Source: an uncultured Bacteroidota bacterium | GTDB taxonomy: Bacteria > Bacteroidota > Bacteroidia > UKL13-3 | Direction of reading: 5' to 3' | DNA: 15,561 bases | Assembly: GCA_903888395.1 (NCBI GenBank) | Contig: CAISTO010000214.1 | Span: 1 to 15,561, forward strand | Part shown: positions 1-7,106 of the stretch, in pieces | How the letters are laid out: each line of letters starts with the position of its first letter | Numbering within the stretch: position 1 is the stretch's first letter | Notes under the pieces: model-generated | The model's input: only the letters and a program-made list of their open reading frames with translations | Databases searched by the model: none | Told to the model about the DNA's origin: nothing | Made by a program: the position numbers and the translations under genes

Positions 1-1410
1 ATTTTCCGAAATGTTTAAAAGGCTTAACACCGAGTCAGCAATTTTAAATTGTTGAAATTGCGAATTATAATTACTGTCTTTTTTTAGTTCTGTTTCAATG
101 GCTATCAAATCAATGCCGCAAAGTGGACTTACATCGTTGATATTATTTGATTTTACCAAATAAGAAACAATAGAACGTATTTGCGATGCATCCGTTTGCT
201 CTATTGGTTTTGGGTTAGCTATAATTTTTGTTCCATCAAACAAATTGTTTTTTACCATTAACATTTCTAACCTGTTTTGCTGGCTATTACGCGAAATCAT
301 AAAACCATTTACCGGCCCAATGACCATTAATAAATGAACAATGGCTAAGCTTATTGGAATCAATTTGATGTTTAAATTTTTAGAAATTACGCCATAAAAA
401 GTAATGCCAGCAAGCCATAAACTTAACCCTAAAATATAATAACGCTCTGTAGTAATTCCATATTGGTTAATTCTTACAAACACTGAAACAAAAAGAAGAA
501 CTAACAAAGGAATTATGGACCAATAAAAATATTTCAAAGTAGATTTTACCCATTTGTTCTCATCATTATCTTTAACGGGGTGCAATAACAAAAAGCAGAA
601 CAAACCTAAAACCGCATAAGCCAAAATTAAACTTGAAACCCAGCCTTTTGGCAAGGTAAACGCAATCAGTATTTTTATTTCATATGCATATAAAATTCCT
701 AAGTAAAGCGCTGCAATTGGTAATAAAATATACTGTGCAAATATTTTTAAAGGATTTGGATACAAAATTTGCTCGGCATATAAGTTTTCTTTATTGGTAA
801 TTCCCGCTAAAAATATACACGATTGGAAGAAAATATTGCACCAAAAGAAAATGGTGCCATAAACTTTGCCGTTCACTTCTAATGCAAACAACTCTTCGCA
901 AGCCAATAACGCACCACAAATTCCTGCATATACCACAATGGTATAAACGCTAGCAGTAATAAAACGCAAAAACAAAGATTTATTAAACTCCCAAAACGAA
1001 CTTAAATTTCCTTTTTGCAAAAAAGCCGAAAATGCCACAGCTAAATGACCAACCAAAAGCAATACAAAATTCCGTTGAAAAATGTTTTCTGTCCAAATAT
1101 TAGCAGTATTATAAATGCTAAAATAAAATAAAACAGGAACCAATACTGCCAAAAGTTGCTTTAAAATAGTGTTTGTTTTACTTTCGGTTTTTGATTCAAA
1201 AAACAAATAAATAGCTAAGCTAAAACACAAGCCGATATAACTTGTTAAAATAATTTTACTGTACCATATTTGGTTGGCATCACCTACTCCCCACATGCTA
1301 GCATGAGCAGTACTGGCAGCAATTAACGAGCAAAGTACAGTAAGCGGAAAACGATGAAATACCTTTAAAAATTCTGTAACAATGAATTTGATAGAAATAA
1401 ATTTAAGCAT
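1..1410 (-). CDS. DUF4153-type multi-pass membrane protein (partial, C-terminus outside window)
   Basis: The minus strand is open from ATG at 1410 to the window edge (470 codons, no stop), so this is the N-terminal part of a longer protein. It begins MLKFISIKFIVTEFLKVFHRFP and is strongly hydrophobic, with roughly ten membrane-spanning stretches in the first 380 residues. After these comes a more polar part with the stretch ANPKPIEQTDASQIRSIVSY. The combination of many helices and a segment reading RINQYGITTERYYILGLSLW resembles the DUF4153 family of Bacteroidota, whose function is unknown. It should lie in the inner membrane. No promoter with a good TAnnTTTG box is visible upstream. A TACATTGC at about 1433-1440 is only a weak match. 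Coding assignment is firm, family assignment is from memory of the motif. Confidence 0.85.
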   Translation of the reverse strand, partial: MLKFISIKFIVTEFLKVFHRFPLTVLCSLIAASTAHASMWGVGDANQIWYSKIILTSYIGLCFSLAIYLFFESKTESKTNTILKQLLAVLVPVLFYFSIYNTANIWTENIFQRNFVLLLVGHLAVAFSAFLQKGNLSSFWEFNKSLFLRFITASVYTIVVYAGICGALLACEELFALEVNGKVYGTIFFWCNIFFQSCIFLAGITNKENLYAEQILYPNPLKIFAQYILLPIAALYLGILYAYEIKILIAFTLPKGWVSSLILAYAVLGLFCFLLLHPVKDNDENKWVKSTLKYFYWSIIPLLVLLFVSVFVRINQYGITTERYYILGLSLWLAGITFYGVISKNLNIKLIPISLAIVHLLMVIGPVNGFMISRNSQQNRLEMLMVKNNLFDGTKIIANPKPIEQTDASQIRSIVSYLVKSNNINDVSPLCGIDLIAIETELKKDSNYNSQFQQFKIADSVLSLLNISEN

Positions 1411-1480
1411 AATAATTTGGTTTTATTTGAATGCAATGTAGGAAATAGAACTAAAAATGGTAAATATTAGTATAAATGTA

Positions 1481-1540
1481 CTACATACAACCCAAAATTT
1501 CCACTCGCCACATGAGTACAAAAATACTAAGTAACGCTGC
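1481..1540 (-). pseudogene. Duplicated 3' end of the EamA transporter gene
   Basis: On the minus strand this reads AALLSIFVLMWRVEILGCM followed by TAG. The intact transporter at 2053-3003 ends AALLSICGVFVLMWRVEILGWM and TAA. The copy matches 2053-2121 with about four mismatches in 60 nt and a 9-nt in-frame gap that removes C-G-V. The reading frame and the stop are kept, but no coding body or start precedes it, so it is a gene remnant. It shares about 93% of its aligned bases with the parent, which suggests a fairly recent duplication. Confidence 0.8.
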
Positions 1541-1560
1541 TATAAATAGCTATAAAAAAT

Positions 1561-1717
1561 AACCTCGTAGAGGTTAAACTATTGTAACTTCAACGCTAAA
1601 CATAAATAACCAAAAGCCTCGTAGAGGCGACACTTTGTTGCTGTTGTTACGCCTCTACGAGGCTTTTAGTTTGGTGGTTTTGTTTTACTTTTACAATAGT
1701 GTCGCTTCTACGAAGCT
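1561..1717. repeat. Nested palindromic repeat, unit 1 (REPIN/MITE-like)
   Basis: A 157-nt element made of four mini-hairpins. AACCTC-GTA-GAGGTT (1561-1575) and GCCTC-GTA-GAGGC (1616-1628) are followed in the opposite orientation by GCCTC-TAC-GAGGC (1651-1663) and GCTTC-TAC-GAAGC (1704-1716). The two central hairpins sit in perfect 18-nt inverted arms (1612-1629 and 1650-1667) around a 20-nt loop. ACTATTGTAA on the left pairs with TTACAATAGT on the right (1691-1700). The whole element is therefore an imperfect hairpin with arms of about 68 nt. The AAAAGCC...GGCTTTT core could also terminate transcription in both directions. No transposase is encoded here. Mobilisation by a REP-associated Y1 transposase elsewhere in the genome is an inference. 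Confidence 0.85.
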
Positions 1718-1746
1718 ACAAGTAAAACTAAATGAAGTTTGTAAAA

Positions 1747-1812
1747 AACCCAAAATTTCCACGCACAACACGAGCAAAAAAACGCAAAAAACACTAAGAA
1801 AGGAGCAAAAAA
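1747..1812 (-). repeat. Decayed tail-like repeat between the palindromic units
   Basis: It shares the exact core ACCCAAAATTTCCAC with the transporter 3' end (from 2062) and with the copy at 1490. The bases after the core can be aligned to the parent, but with many substitutions, and no reading frame survives. It may be a third, older copy of the same tail. Only the core is convincing. Confidence 0.45.
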
Positions 1813-1834
1813 TTATAATAAATCACCTAATAGA

Positions 1835-1991
1835 AACCTCGTAGAGGTGATACTATTGTAACTTGAATGCTAAATATAAATAACCAAAAGCCTCGTAGAG
1901 GCGACACTTTGTTGCAGTTGTTGCGCCTCTACGAGGCTTTTAGTTTGGTGGTTTTGTTTTACTTTTACAATAGTGTCGCTTCTACGAAGCT
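1835..1991. repeat. Nested palindromic repeat, unit 2 (REPIN/MITE-like)
   Basis: Second copy of the 157-nt element, 274 nt after the first and of the same length. By eye it differs from unit 1 at seven positions, all in the left arm or the central loop, while the right arm is identical. The perfect 18-nt inverted arms are at 1886-1903 and 1924-1941. The identical right arm together with a varied left arm suggests either recent duplication or local gene conversion. Confidence 0.85.
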
Positions 1992-2016
1992 TTAATATTT
2001 AAAATGTGTGGTTTTT

Positions 2017-2043
2017 GCTAAAGCAAGTGCACTTGCTTATAGC
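2017..2043. terminator. Palindromic hairpin downstream of the EamA gene
   Basis: AAGCAAGTGCACTTGCTT (2021-2038) is a perfect 18-bp palindrome, extended by GCTA (2017-2020) and TAGC (2040-2043) with a one-base bulge. It lies 10 nt past the transporter stop codon on the minus strand, where a terminator is expected. No U-run follows on that strand (AAAAACC instead), so classical intrinsic termination is doubtful. It could instead protect the 3' end or be another repeat. Confidence 0.4.
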
Positions 2044-2052
2044 AATATTCCG

Positions 2053-3003
2053 TTACATCCAACCCAAAATTTCCACTCGCCACATGAGTACAAAAACACC
2101 GCAAATACTGAGTAATGCTGCAAAAATTGATTGCAGTTTAATGGTTTCTTTTCCTAAGAAAAATGCAGTCAGAATTACTGAAATAGGCAAGAAAGAAAAA
2201 ATAGTTTGCGCTATAGAAACATTCATCATGGAGGCTGCTAACATTGACATGCTTACTCCCAACACTGGACCAAAAACAGTTCCAATAAAAATAGGTTTAA
2301 AAAACACTTTATTAGAGGTAATTTCTTTAAGTTCTTTCCATACATTTACCTTAAAAATTCCAATGGCATAAATAAAAACTACACCCACAAACATGCGTAT
2401 CCAAGTAGCGTGAACAGGCGAAAGCGATTGTCCGTTAGCGTCAAACAAAACCAAACCTTTTTTGGCAAAAACCAACCCAATTCCTTGACAAACCGCACCA
2501 AGAACAGCATAAACAACACCTTTTAGCAAATGCTTTTTATCTAATTCTTCGTGGTTATGCGCATTACTTTTTATAAACCAAGCGATGCCAATAATGGAAA
2601 TAAACATTCCTATAACACCAATAATATTGATGTTTTCGTTCAACATAAAAATGCCTCCTACCAATGCTGCGGCTGGCGCAAAAGTGTTAAACAAACTGGT
2701 GCGGCTGCTTCCTAAAATTTTGAATGCTGTAAAAGCAAAATGATCGCCAATGCTTAAGCCAATAATGCCCGAAATTCCTAACCAAATCCATTGCATAGCA
2801 ACCGGTTTTGAAAACAATGCAAGCGGATTTATTCGATAAATAATACAAGTTATAAAACTTAATAAAATAAGCGCATATAATAACCGAACCCTATTAACCG
2901 AAACTGGCGCATATAACTTAGCTGCTTTGGTAAACGAAAACGTTCCAATAGTCCAACAACCTAATGTAATTAAAGCAGCTATTATTCCTGTAGTTTGATT
3001 CAT
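2053..3003 (-). CDS. EamA/DMT-family transporter
   Basis: A 316-residue inner-membrane protein with about ten hydrophobic helices arranged as two repeated halves (residues ~5-145 and ~160-312), the usual plan of the drug/metabolite transporter superfamily (EamA domains). The first half contains GLSIGDHFAFTAFKILGSSR and the second TVFGPVLGVSMSMLAASMMN, the stretches that in this family precede conserved helix 4 and helix 9. Substrate cannot be told from sequence; relatives export amino acids, nucleobases or other metabolites. ATG at 3003 gives the normal length, and no Shine-Dalgarno is present. Its last 60-70 bp are duplicated downstream at 1481-1540. Confidence 0.9.
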   Translation of the reverse strand: MNQTTGIIAALITLGCWTIGTFSFTKAAKLYAPVSVNRVRLLYALILLSFITCIIYRINPLALFSKPVAMQWIWLGISGIIGLSIGDHFAFTAFKILGSSRTSLFNTFAPAAALVGGIFMLNENINIIGVIGMFISIIGIAWFIKSNAHNHEELDKKHLLKGVVYAVLGAVCQGIGLVFAKKGLVLFDANGQSLSPVHATWIRMFVGVVFIYAIGIFKVNVWKELKEITSNKVFFKPIFIGTVFGPVLGVSMSMLAASMMNVSIAQTIFSFLPISVILTAFFLGKETIKLQSIFAALLSICGVFVLMWRVEILGWM

Positions 3004-3051
3004 TTTTTAAATTGCTAAATGGTTATATTGTTTATGGGTTTTTCTGTTTAA

Positions 3052-3121
3052 GTCATTGCGAGGAACGAAGCAATCTCATTGTTTTGTTATCGTAAGATTG
3101 CTTCACTTCATTCGCAATGAC
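3052..3121. repeat. Dispersed-type inverted repeat (GTCATTGCGA...)
   Basis: The left arm GTCATTGCGA-GGAACGAAGCAATCT (3052-3076) faces a right arm (3095-3121) whose complement reads GTCATTGCGA-ATGAAGTGAAGCAATCT. They are imperfect 25/27-nt arms around an 18-nt loop. Palindromes with this GTCATTGCGA...GAAGCAATCT core are known as dispersed intergenic repeats in many bacteria. It lies upstream of the transporter and downstream of the gene ending at 3158, so it could shape mRNA ends. Confidence 0.8.
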
Positions 3122-3131
3122 GCTAAAATCC

Positions 3132-3159
3132 ATGGTCTATCGTCCATAAACCATCAACT
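3132..3159. repeat. Degenerate heptamer array (4 units)
   Basis: Four consecutive 7-mers each starting with AT: ATGGTCT, ATCGTCC, ATAAACC, ATCAACT. The last one reaches into the stop codon of the minus-strand gene ending at 3158. Short degenerate heptamer arrays between genes are common in Bacteroidota genomes. Confidence 0.55.
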
Positions 3160-3727
3160 AATTCAACCTTCTTCCAATAATTTCCTTCACCCTTTGATAC
3201 AACAAAAACGGACTAAAAGTTCGCCAAGGCATGTTGTCAAATTCACCTCCAAAATTGATATAATAATCAATATTGGCTTGCTTCATTTCATGTAACACAT
3301 GCTCTTGAAAATTTAGCGCTACAATCCAACCTTCGTCTTCCACATCCTGAAACCATTCCTCATAATAACTGTCATCGCTGGTGTGAAAATTCAACACATT
3401 TTCGCCAATCAATATAAATTTATCAATACCTGCAGCGTTAAAAACTTCCATCACATCGCGTTTTAAATACATAATATCGTTATGCAACGCATCATTCCAT
3501 TCGCCTATTAATTCAGCTATTAAAAAGCCATTTTCATAATCGGCAAAAAGTATTTTTACATATAAAGTTGGGGTTCCAAATTCATCCCATTGCGGGTGAA
3601 TGAGGTAATTATAAATTTGGTTGGTAAAATCAAATTCACTGTATTCTTTTTCATAAAATGGGGAGTTTTCATCGTCCTCACTTTTATAAATATCTCGCCA
3701 TAAATAATGTGGCTCAATGTGATCCAT
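3158..3727 (-). CDS. Acidic conserved-type hypothetical protein
   Basis: A 189-residue protein that I do not recognise. It has no signal peptide and no membrane segment, so it is probably cytoplasmic. It is rich in Asp, Glu and aromatic residues; the middle holds FILIGENVLNFHTSDDSYYE (residues ~102-121) and the end carries a short basic tail, EIIGRRLN. It starts 10 nt after the stop of the OmpA-type gene at 3738 with no promoter between them, so the two are almost certainly cotranscribed. A link to assembly or use of that outer-membrane protein is possible but only inferred from position. ATG at 3727 is the only start that fits the spacing. Confidence 0.85.
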   Translation of the reverse strand: MDHIEPHYLWRDIYKSEDDENSPFYEKEYSEFDFTNQIYNYLIHPQWDEFGTPTLYVKILFADYENGFLIAELIGEWNDALHNDIMYLKRDVMEVFNAAGIDKFILIGENVLNFHTSDDSYYEEWFQDVEDEGWIVALNFQEHVLHEMKQANIDYYINFGGEFDNMPWRTFSPFLLYQRVKEIIGRRLN

Positions 3728-3737
3728 AGTTGTCTAA

Positions 3738-5681
3738 TTATCGTTTAAAATCGGTTTTTAAAACCCTAAAAGTTGTTCGTCTATTCACCTGATGTTCTGC
3801 TTCAGTACAATCTATTCCATCGATACAATCGTTCAATAATTTACTTTCGCCATAACCTACAGAAACCATTCTGCCTTTGGTGATTCCTTTGGTGATTAAA
3901 TAATTCAAACAGCTTTGCGCACGTTTTTTTGAGAGTTCTAAATTATAATCTGCGGGCGCACGGCTATCGGTATGTGAGCCAATTTCAATGGTAATAGTTG
4001 GGTTGTTTTTTAAAATAATAGCCAATGAATCCAACACCTCTTTTGATTCAGCGCGCAAATCGTATTTATCTAAATCGTACAAAATTCCCTGTAAAGTAAA
4101 ATCAACTTCGGGTGCGGGAATGGCATCTAAATAAATGGTAAATTCTACCACAGAATCCTTTTGTAAACCAATACTTGAAATATGAATGGGTGTGCTAGCA
4201 AAATAACCACTTTTATTGGCAATTAACGATTGCAAAGCATTCAAAGGAATTTCACCGCTAAACTCTCCTTTTTCAGTTGTATTGACGGTAAATAAATTCT
4301 TTCCTTCATTATTGGTTAAAGCCACCAACGATTTACTAATTGGCGCATTGGTTTCACGTTCCAATACTTTTCCTTTTACCAAAAACACAAACGGTTTTAT
4401 TGAAATACCATAAATGTCATCATCGCCTAATCCATCCATTCTGTTGGATGTAAAAAATGCAATTGGCAAATTAGGTTTTTGCACATTAGCAGGCAAATAA
4501 GCAATTCCAAAATCATCGCCACCGCTGTTAATTGGCGACTGTAAATTTTGAGGAACTTTATACGTATTAGCTGAATCTTGTGTTTTAAAAATATCTAATC
4601 CACCCAAACCAATTTTTCCTTTGGTGGAATAAAAAAGTTCGTTGTTTTCACTGATAAACGGGAACATATCATCGTCAAAAGTATTCACCATATTTCCCAA
4701 ATTTTTGGGTGTTTGCCACATCGCTTTTAACTCATCAAACTGACTTACATAAATGTCTTTTTCGCCAAAACCACCAGCCATGTCACTGCTAAAAAACAAC
4801 TTTTTACCATCAGCACTTAAACTCGGTTGACCACAACTAAAACTATCGGAATTAAAAGGCAATAAACTAGGTTCGCCCCACAAATTATTTTGCTTATAAC
4901 TTACATATATTTTGCAGTTAATTCCTTTGCCATCTGTGCCATTACATTGTGTAAAATATAGGGTGTTTTGAGTTAAATCTAAGCAAGCTGTTCCATCGTT
5001 ATAAACGCTATTAACTTTGCCTTGTACATTGTTTGGTTTGCCATAACCTGAAGTATAATCAGCTTCAAAAATATCACACATTTTTTGGCCCGTCCATTCA
5101 AAAACCAAACTACCTGAACTTTCTTTCCTGCTCGATGTCCAAAATACTTTTCCGTTGCTATAAAAAGGAGCAAAATCGCCAAATTCTGTGTTCCATTCTT
5201 TTACATTATTAATGGTAAATTTTTGCGGATTTGCTTTCCATTGCTGCGCAATATTGCATGATTGTAAAGCTAATTTTCCTTTTTTATCTTCTGGCATTTC
5301 AAACAAATAATCACCAAAAGTGCGGCTTGCTTCATCGTACTTTTCAAAATATTTTAACAAATTACCATAGCTGTAAAGAATAGCAGGATCGGGGTATTTG
5401 GCGTTAATTACTTCTTCATACCACTTAAAAGCTTGCGCATAATTATTTCCTAATCGGTAGCTTTCAGCAATGTAAAAAAGCACTTTTTGTTTTTGCTCAG
5501 GATCTTTAATTTTAGGATAAACTTTTTTGTACAAACCCGCTGCGGTATTGTATTTCTTACCATTATAAGCATTGGTTGCTCTATCTAATTCAAACTGATA
5601 AGAAGGTTGGTTTTGCTGCGCAAATAATTTTTGCGAAAGCAAAACTATTAATAAAACGGAAACTATTAAGCGTATTTTCAT
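3738..5681 (-). CDS. PorE-like OmpA-family protein (TPR, PD40 propeller, CarboxypepD-like, OmpA_C)
   Basis: A 647-residue exported protein. Residues 1-21 form a signal peptide ending KLFA before QQNQ. Residues ~28-150 look like TPR repeats (for example FYIAESYRLGNNYAQAFKWY). Residues ~165-430 hold PD40-type propeller strands such as GQPSLSADGKKLFFSSD and LGGLDIFKT. Residues ~433-520 resemble a carboxypeptidase-regulatory-like fold, and 528-640 are an OmpA C-terminal domain. There Asp572 (in GSHTDSR) and Arg587 (in NLELSKKRAQ) are the residues that contact diaminopimelate in peptidoglycan. This domain order is that of PorE of the type IX secretion system, which anchors the machine to peptidoglycan. 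Many Bacteroidota have several similar proteins, so the specific T9SS role is a suggestion. It leads an operon with the gene at 3158. Confidence 0.88.
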   Translation of the reverse strand: MKIRLIVSVLLIVLLSQKLFAQQNQPSYQFELDRATNAYNGKKYNTAAGLYKKVYPKIKDPEQKQKVLFYIAESYRLGNNYAQAFKWYEEVINAKYPDPAILYSYGNLLKYFEKYDEASRTFGDYLFEMPEDKKGKLALQSCNIAQQWKANPQKFTINNVKEWNTEFGDFAPFYSNGKVFWTSSRKESSGSLVFEWTGQKMCDIFEADYTSGYGKPNNVQGKVNSVYNDGTACLDLTQNTLYFTQCNGTDGKGINCKIYVSYKQNNLWGEPSLLPFNSDSFSCGQPSLSADGKKLFFSSDMAGGFGEKDIYVSQFDELKAMWQTPKNLGNMVNTFDDDMFPFISENNELFYSTKGKIGLGGLDIFKTQDSANTYKVPQNLQSPINSGGDDFGIAYLPANVQKPNLPIAFFTSNRMDGLGDDDIYGISIKPFVFLVKGKVLERETNAPISKSLVALTNNEGKNLFTVNTTEKGEFSGEIPLNALQSLIANKSGYFASTPIHISSIGLQKDSVVEFTIYLDAIPAPEVDFTLQGILYDLDKYDLRAESKEVLDSLAIILKNNPTITIEIGSHTDSRAPADYNLELSKKRAQSCLNYLITKGITKGRMVSVGYGESKLLNDCIDGIDCTEAEHQVNRRTTFRVLKTDFKR

Positions 5682-5707
5682 GGCAGAGTTTATTATAAAA
5701 GCTTCAT

Positions 5708-5738
5708 CAAATATATGGTGTAATCAGCCGCTTTGCAA
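5708..5738 (-). promoter_or_regulatory. Promoter for the OmpA-type operon
   Basis: On the minus strand TTG (5736-5738), a 20-nt spacer and TATATTTG (5708-5715) match the Bacteroidota primary-sigma pattern (TTTG at -33, TAnnTTTG at -7). The predicted transcript starts near 5704, giving a leader of about 22 nt before ATG at 5681. Confidence 0.65.
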
Positions 5739-5750
5739 TAGTATTTATTG

Positions 5751-5773
5751 CTACAATAAAAATTTTACTGTAG
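5751..5773 (-). terminator. Possible terminator of the SOUL-protein gene
   Basis: An AT-rich near-palindrome, CTACAGTAAA / TTTATTGTAG with a 3-nt loop, starting 9 nt after the stop codon at 5782. The stem is weak (one G-U pair, few GC pairs) and no clear U-run follows, so this is a tentative call based on position. Confidence 0.3.
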
Positions 5774-5781
5774 TCCGTTGC

Positions 5782-6381
5782 TTATTTTTGCTTCCAGTCT
5801 ACGCTTACTATAATTTCATTTCTTCTTCTAATTAATTGAAATGGGGGATTATAGGCTAAAAATCGATAGTTACCTTGACTTATAATGTCGTTTTGTAAAA
5901 GTAGTTTTTGAAGTTTTTCAGAATAAACTTTTATGTCTTCATCAGTGGCAAACCCGCCAAATTTTATAACGGCTACATACTCTTCCGGAATTTTTTTTAC
6001 CTCTACACTTGCATTATTTGGCTTAGGTAAATTCTCAACTGAATAATTAGCTGGCATAACAAAACTCATGCTTGAATTACTGTCATTAATATCCATTCTA
6101 ACTGGAGCCGTCATTGCTATTTTAGTTTCTTTATCGTTACCGCCAAATATATATCCTGCTAACTTGTTAAAACCAGGACTAGCAAGCTCTTTGTAGGTTT
6201 TTGCCTTGGAATAAACAGTGGCCAAAACCGCTGAAGGATAAAAACGAATTTCAAATTCCGGATACTTTTTTACTACTGTGAATTTTTGTTCTTCCACTTG
6301 TTGGTTTGTAATGTATCTAAATGCTTGAAAAAGCAATACTAAAACCAATAATACGGATAGTGTAATAATTGTTGTTTTCAT
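5782..6381 (-). CDS. SOUL-family (heme-binding-like) protein, membrane-anchored
   Basis: A 199-residue protein with one N-terminal hydrophobic segment (residues ~5-20), then a SOUL domain from about residue 31 to the end. The family hallmarks are visible: YPEFEIRFYP (40-49), the block KIAMTAPVRM (87-96), MSFVMP (105-110) and YNPPFQLIRRRNEI near the C-terminus (177-190). The last strand carries VSVDWKQK. SOUL proteins were first described as heme-binding (p22HBP/SOUL); in bacteria the role is unsettled and heme binding is not assured. The N-terminal segment suggests anchoring with the domain outside the cytoplasm. It begins 44 nt after yidD and may be the last gene of the rnpA-yidD transcript. 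Confidence 0.9.
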   Translation of the reverse strand: MKTTIITLSVLLVLVLLFQAFRYITNQQVEEQKFTVVKKYPEFEIRFYPSAVLATVYSKAKTYKELASPGFNKLAGYIFGGNDKETKIAMTAPVRMDINDSNSSMSFVMPANYSVENLPKPNNASVEVKKIPEEYVAVIKFGGFATDEDIKVYSEKLQKLLLQNDIISQGNYRFLAYNPPFQLIRRRNEIIVSVDWKQK

Positions 6382-6425
6382 GTTTTTTGTATTAAATAAT
6401 TTCTATAAAATAAACACTTTTAAAA

Positions 6426-6647
6426 TTAAGGAACAGGATCAAAACCGCTTCCACCCCATTGATGGCAAGAACCAATTCGTTTAATAGCCAAATAAGTTCC
6501 TTTTAAAACTCCATATTTCGTAATTGCATCTACTGCATATTGGCTACAAGTGGGATTATACCTACAAGCTTTTGGCAAATAGGGAGAAACCAGCTGTTGG
6601 TAGCCTTTAATTAATAGGAGAAACGGGAATTGAATGATCTTTTTCAA
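6426..6647 (-). CDS. yidD: YidD, membrane protein insertion efficiency factor
   Basis: A 73-residue protein with the full YidD signature: GYQQLVSPYLP (15-25), the motif CRYNPTCSQYAVDAI (28-42) and the C-terminal GSCHQWGGSGFDPVP. Cys28, Cys34 and Cys61 are in the conserved places. YidD assists YidC-dependent insertion of inner-membrane proteins and is attached to the membrane by an amphipathic N-terminal helix. The start is TTG at 6647: an in-frame TAG lies four codons upstream and no Met follows, and KKIIQFPFLLLIKGYQ aligns with the usual N-terminus. The first 41 nt overlap rnpA in another frame, which suggests translational coupling. yidC, often next to yidD, is not in the window. Confidence 0.95.
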   Translation of the reverse strand: MKKIIQFPFLLLIKGYQQLVSPYLPKACRYNPTCSQYAVDAITKYGVLKGTYLAIKRIGSCHQWGGSGFDPVP

Positions 6648-7023
6648 GGTGGAGCGCTATTAAATTAATCACTTTTTGCAATGAGTTTTCTGCCTGATTG
6701 TATGCTAAATTTGTTTTACTAATATAAGCAATTGAAATGGCAATTTGTTTGCTTTGCAATGCAGTATTATTCAATAATAAATGCTTATTTAATCGATAAA
6801 TTTCTCTGATTTGGCGTTTAATTCTATTTCTGTCTACTGCTTTTTTAAAATTTCGTTTTGGAACGGTAATTAAAACCTGGCAATTAGCTTGCTGTTCAGC
6901 AACAAAAGCCATAGACACTTTAAATGGAAAAACATAGACACTGTAATTCCCTTTGGAATAAAGTGCTTCTATTATTTTTTGTGATATAACTTTTTCTTGT
7001 TTGGGGAAACTATAATTCATCAT
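6607..7023 (-). CDS. rnpA: RnpA, protein subunit of ribonuclease P
   Basis: A 138-residue basic protein carrying the RNase P protein signature AVDRNRIKRQIRE (residues 62-74), preceded by LITVPKRNFKK. RnpA binds the RnpB RNA and tRNA precursor leaders to help 5'-end maturation of tRNAs. Start: two ATG codons in tandem (7023 and 7020); either is possible. The 3' end overlaps yidD by 41 nt. Unlike in many bacteria, two terminators separate it from rpmH upstream, so a promoter of its own is expected between about 7024 and 7077, although I see no clear TAnnTTTG box there. Confidence 0.95.
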   Translation of the reverse strand: MMNYSFPKQEKVISQKIIEALYSKGNYSVYVFPFKVSMAFVAEQQANCQVLITVPKRNFKKAVDRNRIKRQIREIYRLNKHLLLNNTALQSKQIAISIAYISKTNLAYNQAENSLQKVINLIALHLEKDHSIPVSPIN

Positions 7024-7067
7024 AAAACAAGGACTGTTTAAGTGATATTTACATTGGTTGGTTTACA

Positions 7068-7106
7068 AACAAAAAAAACACATGTATTAATCAAATACGA
7101 TGTGTG
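7068..7106 (-). terminator. Rho-independent terminator 2 between rpmH and rnpA
   Basis: On the minus strand ACACAT-C-GTAT / ATAC-ATGTGT forms a 10-bp stem with one bulged base (left arm 7095-7105, right arm 7078-7087) and a 7-nt loop. An uninterrupted T-run follows directly. This is the stronger-looking U-tract of the two terminators. Confidence 0.75.

Larger units (their letters stand above)
1411..2052. other. Gene-free repeat region between DUF4153 protein and EamA transporter
   Basis: This 642-bp stretch holds no credible gene. Going from left to right it contains a copy of the transporter 3' end (1481-1540), a 157-bp palindromic unit (1561-1717), a decayed tail-like stretch (about 1747-1812), a second 157-bp unit (1835-1991) and a perfect 18-bp palindrome (2021-2038). 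The short open frames across it are explained by the repeats. The 5' ends of the repeats do not show obvious target-site duplications. Confidence 0.85.

Noticed and set aside
1635..1844. Small plus-strand gene
   Set aside because: The open frame runs through one palindromic unit and a remnant; its composition follows the repeats and it has no start context or recognisable protein.
1561..1991. CRISPR array
   Set aside because: Only two long units 274 nt apart, each a nested palindrome of 157 nt, with no short regular repeats or spacers and no cas genes.
2006..2371. Plus-strand gene of 121 codons
   Set aside because: It lies antisense to the EamA transporter, whose membrane protein is convincing in the other strand.
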